Assembly (NCBI GenBank): GCA_963792075.1
Contig: CAWBUW010000012.1
Coordinates: 1,178,001-1,242,000, forward strand
DNA from: CAWBUW01 sp963792075
Lineage (GTDB): Bacteria > Chloroflexota > Anaerolineae > Anaerolineales > UBA4823
Direction of reading: 5' to 3'
Length of the DNA stretch: 64,000 bases
Part shown: piece after piece, positions 57,909-64,000 of the stretch
How positions within the stretch are numbered: the stretch's first letter is position 1
How the letters are laid out: every line of letters begins with the position of its first letter
Position numbers and translations under genes: made by a program
Notes under the pieces: model-generated
The model's database searches: none
What the model saw: the letters and a program-made list of their open reading frames with translations, nothing else
Told to the model about the DNA's origin: nothing

Positions 57909-58613
57909 GTGCTTACCCTAAATGAAATCCACACCTATTATGGCGAAAGCCATGTTTTACACGGGGTCTCGTTGGAGATCCAGGAAGGGCAGGTCGTTGC
58001 CCTCCTTGGAAGAAACGGGATGGGCAAAACGACCACAATTCGTTCTATTATTGGCTTTAGTCCTCCCCTACAAGGAAGTATCGTGTTCAAAGGGCGAGAA
58101 ATTGGCCGGCTGCATCCCAACCAGATTGCCAACCTGGGCATAGGCCTGGTGCCACAAGGTCGCCACATATTTCCCTCTTTGAGCGTCATGGAGAATTTAA
58201 CAGTAGCCGCGCGGGGTGTAACCAAGCCAGGCGCTTATACATTGGAAACGATTTATAAACTATTCCCCTTATTGAAGGAAAGAGCAAAAATAAAGGGGAC
58301 CTTGTTAAGCGGTGGGGAACAGCAAATGTTGGCAATTGGTAGAGCCTTGATGACTAACCCCGACCTGTTGCTGATGGACGAACCTTCAGAAGGTCTTTCC
58401 CCAATGCTGGTGAAAGAAGTCCAGGAAATCATTAAAACCTTGAAAAATAATGGGACTTCTATCCTCCTGGTTGAACAAAACCTTTACCTGGCATGTTCAA
58501 CATCTGATTTTACTTATGTCATCAACAAGGGTGCGATTGTCTGCGAGCTCAGCCCTGATGAGTTGCTTTGTGATGAGGCGATAAAGTCCAAGTACCTGGG
58601 AGCATCCAAATGA
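57909..58613 (+). CDS. livF: ABC transporter ATP-binding protein LivF-like
   Basis: A 234-residue ATPase with Walker A GRNGMGKTTTI, signature LLSGGEQQMLAIGRALM and Walker B LLLMDEPSEGLSP. GTG 57909 is chosen, as GGAGG lies ten bases upstream and the family begins here (VLTLNEIHTYYG). Confidence 0.93.
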   Translation: MLTLNEIHTYYGESHVLHGVSLEIQEGQVVALLGRNGMGKTTTIRSIIGFSPPLQGSIVFKGREIGRLHPNQIANLGIGLVPQGRHIFPSLSVMENLTVAARGVTKPGAYTLETIYKLFPLLKERAKIKGTLLSGGEQQMLAIGRALMTNPDLLLMDEPSEGLSPMLVKEVQEIIKTLKNNGTSILLVEQNLYLACSTSDFTYVINKGAIVCELSPDELLCDEAIKSKYLGASK

Positions 58614-58657
58614 ATTTCGAGCCCAATAAAACTTTTTTCCCTGAAGGAGACGATAAA

Positions 58658-59125
58658 ATGGAAAATTTACTCTATAAAGACCCCTTTGATGCAAAAGCGT
58701 TCCCCGGCTTGTCAAAACCGGAACGCGAAAACCTGGCTGTCGTCATGGAAGAGCTGAAAGGCTGGGATCACGCCGATGTTGAGCGTGTTTTGAAGACCAT
58801 GGCAAAAGACGCAATCTATCATGATATCACCATGCCTGCCGCCAAGGGCCATGATGGCATCCGCGCTTTTGGCCTGGGTTGGACGAAGGCTGCGCCTGAC
58901 TTTACTGTATTTATCGAAAAATTCGTGGTCCAGGGTAATTGTGTGGTCGACGTTGGCCGCATCTCCGGATCAATCCAGGATGAATATTTTGGCCTTCCGG
59001 CGACCAAGAAACCTTTTGATTGTATGTATTGCCAGGTTTGTATTGTTGAAAATGGCAAGATCACTTACGTCCGCGATCACTGGGATTCCATTAGCATGTC
59101 CCACCAGGTAGGTTGGGACAAATAA
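58658..59125 (+). CDS. SnoaL-like protein (NTF2 fold), first copy
   Basis: A 155-residue protein with an NTF2/SnoaL-like pattern: WDHADVERVLKTMAKDAIYHD, ITMPAAKGHDGIRAFGLGW, and a closing strand CIVENGKITYVRDHWDS. AAGGAG lies seven or eight bases before ATG 58658. Such proteins isomerise or cyclise small carbonyl compounds or only bind them. A related gene lies at 61784; both share a GxPATxKPxDC segment. Confidence 0.75.
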   Translation: MENLLYKDPFDAKAFPGLSKPERENLAVVMEELKGWDHADVERVLKTMAKDAIYHDITMPAAKGHDGIRAFGLGWTKAAPDFTVFIEKFVVQGNCVVDVGRISGSIQDEYFGLPATKKPFDCMYCQVCIVENGKITYVRDHWDSISMSHQVGWDK

Positions 59126-59168
59126 TCCCATCCGTCATTATATTTCCCGAGTCATTAGGAGGGGCATT

Positions 59169-59492
59169 ATGGAAAAGCCAAAACAAATACAAAAAGCCCA
59201 GAAAGGAGACCTGGTTCAAGTTCACTTTGTCATATTAGAACCAGGCGATAGGGCTGAAAATCTCCCCGAAACCACTCGATCCGTTCCATATGAGGGCTGG
59301 GTTAAAGGATACCTATTAGAAGAGCAAGCAGAAATTGGGCAGGTGGTTCGTATCGAGAGTTTTATTGGAAGAGAGCTTAAAGGAACCCTGAGTGACATTA
59401 ACCCAATTTATGACCATAATTTTGGAGAACCTCAACCTGAACTGAATTTCATCGGGAAAGAAGCCTGGAAAAAAATAAAAGGTGAGGGATGA
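59169..59492 (+). CDS. ortA: 2-amino-4-oxopentanoate thiolase, small subunit OrtA-like
   Basis: A 107-residue protein with the OrtA pattern KGDLVQVHFVILEPGDRAENL, VPYEGWVKGYLL and GRELKGTLSDINPIYDHNFG. With OrtB it cleaves 2-amino-4-oxopentanoate with CoA to acetyl-CoA and alanine in anaerobic ornithine breakdown (family knowledge). The stop lies five bases before the proposed OrtB start. Confidence 0.85.
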   Translation: MEKPKQIQKAQKGDLVQVHFVILEPGDRAENLPETTRSVPYEGWVKGYLLEEQAEIGQVVRIESFIGRELKGTLSDINPIYDHNFGEPQPELNFIGKEAWKKIKGEG

Positions 59493-59496
59493 AACC

Positions 59497-60913
59497 GTGA
59501 ATAACAACGACTACAATTCTGTGATGGCCAGAAAAAACGAGATTATAAAACCCGCTATCGGGATTGATTATGATCAATTCGAGAAAACCCCGATAACTTT
59601 TGATTATGAAGGGTTGTTAGCAGCGCCTGGTTATTCTCTTAGCGAGGTACAGAAAATCCAATCGAATACCGGTGTTGGCAATACACCATTGGTCGAACTT
59701 AAAAACCTCACAAAACTTGTCCGTCTGGCTGCCCCCAAAGGAAAAGGGGCGCGGATCTTTATCAAAGATGAACGCTGCAATCCCAGCGGCAGTTTTAAGG
59801 ACCGGCGCGCTTCTTTGTCTGCTTATCATGCTGCTAATTTGGGTTACAAGGGTATCATTGCTGCTTCTTCTGGGAACTATGGCGCAGCAGTCGCTTCCCA
59901 GGCAGCTAAATATGGCCTTAAGGCTATTGTGATCCAGGAAGTCTACGACAGCCACAGGATCGGCCAACCAGAAATTATGGAAAAGACGAGAGCCTGTGAA
60001 GCGTATGGCTCCGAGGTCTGGCAACTGACCGTTGGCCCTGAATTATTTTATATCATGCTTCGCATTCTGGAAGAGACCCATTTCTTTAGCGCATCCTTAT
60101 ATACGCCGATGAGCATTATGGGCATCGAGACTTTGGGTTATGAACTGGCGCAGCAGATGCAGCAGCAAGAGGGCCAGAATCCAGATATGGTTATTATCAC
60201 GCATGCAGGCGGCGGGAATGTCACCGGCACGAACTCGCGGCTTGCGGAAAGCTGGCGCGAATGCGACCACGGTTGTTGGCGCTTCGGTTGATTTGCGTGG
60301 TCTGCATATGGCAAGCGACTACGACTTCAATAGAAAGTCTTTCACAACCGGGCATACCGGGTTTGGGGTTCCTTTTCTGACTTTGCCTGACCGCACGGAT
60401 GTACCCCGGAATGCCGCCCGAGGCCTGCGCTACCTGGATCGTTATGTAACCGTAACACAAGGCGAAGTATTCTATGTAACAGAACTGCTTTCCAGGTTGG
60501 AAGGACTGGAACGGGGACCTGCCGGCAATACCTCTTTGGCTGCTGCCGTGGGAATTGCGCACGAACTCGACCAGGATCAGATCATTGTCGTACAGGAGAC
60601 CGAATATACAGCGGCGGGTAAGCTGCATACGTCGCAATTAACTTTCGCCCGAGAAAATGGCATCGAGATTCGTTGTGGCGATCCCCATGAAAATGTTCCC
60701 GGTAAAGTCATCGTCATTCCCGAGGATGTGGAACAGGTGCGCGTCAAAGATTTTGACCTTAACAAAGCTCGCCAGTCTTACATCCACAATGTGATGAATG
60801 AAGCTGGTGATTATTCAATCCAAGAAATGGACCTGCGTTTTTTGGCTGAGGATACGAAAAGCTCAATCGATTTCGTGCAAGAGACGATTGAGGAAATTGT
60901 GAACCTGGCTTGA
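59497..60913 (+). pseudogene. ortB: 2-amino-4-oxopentanoate thiolase, PLP subunit OrtB-like, split by a frameshift
   Basis: PLP-dependent, threonine-synthase-like protein. The first frame (59497 to about 60230) runs from MARKNEIIKPAIGIDY through the PLP site CNPSGSFKDRRASLS and SSGNYGAAVA to THAGGGNVTGT. The rest continues in another frame as RGLRKAGANATTVVGASV to EEIVNLA (stop 60911-60913). One surplus A at about 60232-60233 explains the break, and 1417 bases is one more than a multiple of three. GTG 59497 has GAGGG upstream. All key residues survive, so this is either a very recent mutation or a sequence error; the enzyme may be functional. Confidence 0.83.
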
Positions 60914-60933
60914 TCAGTATCAATGGAGGAAAA

Positions 60934-61773
60934 ATGGAGACAAGACAACAAATTTTAGTCAATCCGCTCTTCCCTGCCCTGAAGAAAGTTGGTCATACCC
61001 CCGAAGGAGATATTTTCGTATGGTCAATGGGTATGGGGCTTCACAACCACAATTTGCTGGTTGCCCTGGAAGAGAACCTGAAAGATGCTGCCACCAAAGA
61101 AGGGATTTTGAGCAGTATCTGGAAAAGATTTTATTCAGTAGGATTGACGCGCCAGAATAAGACCCTGGGCGTCACAGATACACCCGATCTCAAGCACCTG
61201 AACAAGATTATGTCTGACGTGATGGCGGATGCCAAGCATCCGGCAATTTTAGGTATGGGTGACAGCGTAGAAGAAGCAATCCTCAATTGGGTGAGGGCTT
61301 TTGCCATTTTCGATTTCGCTGTTTATACCTACCTGGAGAAGTACCTGGGTGCGAAAGAAGGCCTGCAAATCTACATGGGGCTTTGGGAATCCTTCGCCCT
61401 GGCAGAACTGGATCATTACAAGGAGGTTTTGAATATTACGGATGCAACCGATATCACCATCGATGTGCTGGGAGAGCTCTCTAGGCTCTATTGGGAATCG
61501 ATTGCCTGCCCGTATCATGTAACCATTCATACCAAGGATGTCCATGAAGCTGAAATTGAAGTGTGCCCGTACTGGGAAAATATGAGGACCATCCTGGGCG
61601 AGCCTGTTTGCCGGTCCATGACAACCAAAGCCGAAACAGCAACCTCTGTCAATTACTATGATGCCATCCTCAAGGCGCTGGGCGTATTCGACCGGTATTC
61701 CTTCACCATGGATAAATTTGCATGTGTTGGAGACGATGTTTGCCGGGTTCGTTTTGAGCGCAGGAAGAAATAG
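60934..61773 (+). CDS. ATC-hydrolase-like protein, first copy (uncertain)
   Basis: A 279-residue protein, mostly helical. The C-terminal half holds a Cys-rich region: CPYHVTIHTKDVHEAEIEVC, then PVCRSMT and the end CVGDDVCRVRFERRK. This recalls the L-2-amino-thiazoline-4-carboxylate (ATC) hydrolase family, a guess from pattern only. GGAGG precedes ATG 60934. A shorter paralogue lies at 62234. The gene starts 20 bases after OrtB. Confidence 0.55.
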   Translation: METRQQILVNPLFPALKKVGHTPEGDIFVWSMGMGLHNHNLLVALEENLKDAATKEGILSSIWKRFYSVGLTRQNKTLGVTDTPDLKHLNKIMSDVMADAKHPAILGMGDSVEEAILNWVRAFAIFDFAVYTYLEKYLGAKEGLQIYMGLWESFALAELDHYKEVLNITDATDITIDVLGELSRLYWESIACPYHVTIHTKDVHEAEIEVCPYWENMRTILGEPVCRSMTTKAETATSVNYYDAILKALGVFDRYSFTMDKFACVGDDVCRVRFERRKK

Positions 61774-61783
61774 GAGAGAAAAC

Positions 61784-62179
61784 ATGGCTATTCTGGATGT
61801 CGCCAGGCAGTGGATTCGTGGGATGGATGAACACAACGTCAAGAAGATGTTTGATCTCTGCACCGAGGACCTGTATGGCGAAGAGATTGCGGAGCCTCAT
61901 CCCAATATCGGTCGTAAAGCGGTTGCCGATTCCTATGTCGACCTGTTCAAGGGGTTTCCAGACTGCATATCAGAAATCCTCAATGAATTCGCTGGCAGTG
62001 ACCAGGTTCTCATCGAGGTACGCTGGACGGGAACCAACACAGGTGAATACCGGGGCGCTCCTGCCACCCATAAACCGGTTGACTGCCGGATTGCTTATAT
62101 TTTCAAGTTCCGGGGTGACAAAATCTGCCGGATTACCGAATACTATGATGGAGCCACAGTCGGGGCTCAGTTATCGTAG
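61784..62179 (+). CDS. SnoaL-like protein (NTF2 fold), second copy
   Basis: A 131-residue protein. ARQWIRGMDEHNVKKMFDLC, then YVDLFKGFPDCISEI and FKFRGDKICRITEYYDG follow the SnoaL pattern. AGGAGAG lies before ATG 61784. GAPATHKPVDC matches GLPATKKPFDC of the copy at 58658. Confidence 0.78.
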   Translation: MAILDVARQWIRGMDEHNVKKMFDLCTEDLYGEEIAEPHPNIGRKAVADSYVDLFKGFPDCISEILNEFAGSDQVLIEVRWTGTNTGEYRGAPATHKPVDCRIAYIFKFRGDKICRITEYYDGATVGAQLS

Positions 62180-62233
62180 CAGGCAAGACTCGCCTGTCAA
62201 GAAGAACCAAACCATAAAAAGGAGAAAAATAAA

Positions 62234-62842
62234 ATGGCAACACCAGATCCCGCAATGAAATTCAGGAACAATAACGTCGTCAAGAACATCAAGCAGTTGC
62301 AAAAGAATTTCCCTTACATGACGATGGAATATGTTGTAGAAGGCATGCTGACCCTTTGGACTCGGCATGACTATTCCATGTTCAAAGTAATGGAGAAAGA
62401 ACTCGGCACCGATAAGGCCGTCAAGCTCTACGCTGAAATCTGGGATTACCGAACCCGCCTGGAATGGGGTGACATTATGAAAGCCATTGGCAAAAAAGCC
62501 GGCGACAAACTCACCATAAAAGAGCTTGGCGCGGCTATGGTTGCCAGCTTTGCCGAATATGGGAATCCACTGCGGGTCGAATTCCTGGACGAAGACCGCA
62601 TGACCCTGCGCTGCTATGACTGCCCTTATACCACCCAGATTGTCTGGAGCCTTCTTACTCCAGAAGAGGCCATGGATTACAACAGTAAAATTCAACTAGC
62701 TTGCAACCATGCCATCTTTAACTGCTTCCTTGAATTGGCTGGTCTGAAGGACGACTGGATCTTTAACTTCCCGTCCCAGCTTTGCATGTCTAACCAGTAC
62801 TGCGAGTTCACCTTCATCCACAAGAAATTCGAGAAGAAGTAA
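62234..62842 (+). CDS. ATC-hydrolase-like protein, second copy (uncertain)
   Basis: A 202-residue protein related in layout to the one at 60934. Shared points are CPYT/CPYW in RCYDCPYTTQIVW, a mid-chain Cys pair (LACNHAIFNCFLELAG) and the C-terminal LCMSNQYCEFTFIHKK. It lacks about 75 residues of the longer copy. AAAGGAGAAAAATAAA precedes ATG 62234. Role unknown; probably acts on the same class of substrate. Confidence 0.55.
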   Translation: MATPDPAMKFRNNNVVKNIKQLQKNFPYMTMEYVVEGMLTLWTRHDYSMFKVMEKELGTDKAVKLYAEIWDYRTRLEWGDIMKAIGKKAGDKLTIKELGAAMVASFAEYGNPLRVEFLDEDRMTLRCYDCPYTTQIVWSLLTPEEAMDYNSKIQLACNHAIFNCFLELAGLKDDWIFNFPSQLCMSNQYCEFTFIHKKFEKK

Positions 62843-62906
62843 ACTCGAGGCTTACCTGGTTACAGGCTTTACCTGGTAACCGTAGAAGGGTTCGACGAAT
62901 TGTTCG

Positions 62907-62945
62907 GGGGAGGTTTGTATGGGCGATGCCCGTACGAACCTCCCC
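62907..62945. repeat. Hairpin with 18-bp arms, loop GAT
   Basis: Arms 62907-62924 and 62928-62945 pair with two G-T pairs; centre GC-GAT-GC. Between the ATC-like gene and the peptidase. At 62857-62878 a TTACCTGG element occurs twice in near-copies. Confidence 0.8.
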
Positions 62946-62971
62946 ACCAGATGGTTAAGCGGAGGCTCTCA

Positions 62972-64000
62972 ATGAGTTCAGTAAACGAAATAAAAGTAAG
63001 AAATTTATTGAAGCATGTCAAAACCATTGCCGCAATTGGCCCTCGCCCCGATGGGACGGATGCTGACCTTGAAGTTATTCGATATATCAAGAAAGAATTA
63101 GAAGCCGTCGGGGCGACCGTTGGTTTTTTGCCGCTGGATGTACCCGTGATTGAAAATATAGATGTCAAGGTCGAGATTCTAGGCAAAGAGACCTATGAAA
63201 TCCCTTGCCGGAATCTCCTGCGCCCGGGCCTCACTCCCAAAAATGGAATTACTGCCCCCCTGGTATTTGTAGGGAAAGCTTTTGAGCATGATTTCCAAAA
63301 TACGGATGTCAAAGGAAAGATAGTCTTTTGTTACGAAGACCTGCCTTTTGAGGGACCTACGCCTGAAGAATGTAATTTTCCGGGCACGAAAACCGAAAAT
63401 GCGTTTAAAGCTGGTGCAATCGGGCTGATCTTTAGCACGCGGAGAGCGGATAATTTTATCCAGACCTGGGGTTTACACAGAGAGTTAGACGTGATCCCCT
63501 CGGTGAGCATCCCTTTCCCTGAATTCTTGAAGCTCCAGGCTGCCTGGGAAAAAGATAAAAGCCTCAAGGCGCATCTCACAGTGCACGGCGAGGTAAGGGC
63601 AGGGCAATCCGAAGTGGTTTATGGAATCTTAAAAGGTACAAAGCACCCTGAACAAACCATTGTGATCTACGGATCACACCATGAGACCAATCCAGGCACG
63701 CCGGGCGCGAATGACAACTCCAGTGGGATTGCGATCATGCTTGAGCTTGCCAGATATTTCTCGCAGCATCGAACGAAGAAGACGCTGGTTTTTGTCTCTA
63801 CTTGTGGTGAAGAATCGGGCGCATGGGGCAGCGCGGAGTTTGTTAAACAGAAACAGGACGTTTACGGCAACCACTGCCAGGCAGCTATCATCATCGACAT
63901 GGTGAATTCTTCCGAGAACGGTATGCTGGCCGGGGCTAAGAATGGCATGAAGACAGATGTTCAGCTCAACAAGATGCTGGCTGATTATGCGGACCAACTG
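62972..64000 (+). CDS. M28-family metallopeptidase, C-terminal end cut by the window
   Basis: 343 codons are visible with no stop. A zinc-aminopeptidase-type domain (M28) is interrupted by a PA-like insertion (about 60-190, VFVGKAFEHDFQNTDVKGKIV). Metal ligands are in YGSHHETNPG, PGANDNSSGIAIM, TCGEESGAWG and IIIDMVN. GGAGG precedes ATG 62972. No export signal is seen, so it may be cytoplasmic and cut imported peptides or N-acyl compounds. Confidence 0.85.
   Translation, partial: MSSVNEIKVRNLLKHVKTIAAIGPRPDGTDADLEVIRYIKKELEAVGATVGFLPLDVPVIENIDVKVEILGKETYEIPCRNLLRPGLTPKNGITAPLVFVGKAFEHDFQNTDVKGKIVFCYEDLPFEGPTPEECNFPGTKTENAFKAGAIGLIFSTRRADNFIQTWGLHRELDVIPSVSIPFPEFLKLQAAWEKDKSLKAHLTVHGEVRAGQSEVVYGILKGTKHPEQTIVIYGSHHETNPGTPGANDNSSGIAIMLELARYFSQHRTKKTLVFVSTCGEESGAWGSAEFVKQKQDVYGNHCQAAIIIDMVNSSENGMLAGAKNGMKTDVQLNKMLADYADQL

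Overview
The window is a stretch of bacterial chromosome of moderate to high GC. No phage, plasmid or insertion-sequence genes are visible. Many lipoprotein-type signal sequences, an ATP-binding/OmpR-type regulator fusion, leaderless-looking promoters and an anaerobe-style gene set (corrinoid reactivation, OrtAB, oxamate carbamoyltransferase-type proteins, molybdenum hydroxylase) fit a Chloroflexota (Anaerolineae-like) organism. That assignment is inference, because no rRNA or universal marker protein is present.

Layout. 1-13750 is mostly housekeeping: a two-domain HAD hydrolase, a DUF47/Pit phosphate transport pair, a PfkB-type kinase, a tyrosine-phosphatase-like protein, a membrane-anchored C11 peptidase, exonuclease III, an Hsp70-like ATPase with a gyrase-propeller-like partner, a CDF metal transporter and an HD hydrolase. 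14191-24007 is an envelope region: an HtrA-like protease, a frameshifted 2-hydroxyacid dehydrogenase, an ATPase/winged-helix regulator, a lipoprotein fused through a membrane segment to a phosphotransferase-like kinase domain, a DUF4349 lipoprotein, a YfbK-like von Willebrand A lipoprotein, a branched structured RNA candidate, tRNA-Val(GAC) and an SH3-like lipoprotein. 24040-28501 holds imidazolonepropionase, an HD hydrolase, a response regulator, an inositol monophosphatase family protein and SurE.

28631-40036 is one long minus-strand operon: permease, three-subunit molybdenum hydroxylase, FdrA, AllG-like protein, cyclase-family hydrolase, GNAT-like protein, a thiolase without its usual cysteines, and a DUF35 protein. 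An AllH-like (DUF2877) gene diverges from it at 40589. Together they suggest uptake and oxidation of a purine or other N-heterocycle with carbamoyl transfer at the end. 41695-45322 couples a Bug-type binding protein to a sensor kinase and a receiver. 45350-51170 carries an MFS exporter, GNAT, histidine phosphatase, B3/B4 protein and a corrinoid-activation pair.

51496-64000 is an AT-richer plus-strand block that reads as one catabolic unit: XRE-cupin regulator, N-acyl-D-amino-acid deacylase-like amidohydrolase, complete branched-chain-type ABC importer, SnoaL-like protein, OrtA, OrtB (frameshifted), two paralogous ATC-hydrolase-like proteins, a second SnoaL-like protein and an M28 peptidase cut by the window end. 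OrtAB lack their usual ornithine-pathway neighbours, so this is the best candidate for an undescribed pathway.

Across the window about twenty intergenic perfect or near-perfect hairpins share a GC-NNN-GC centre but not arm sequence. A palindrome-built repeat with the same centre sits in frame inside the AllH-like gene.
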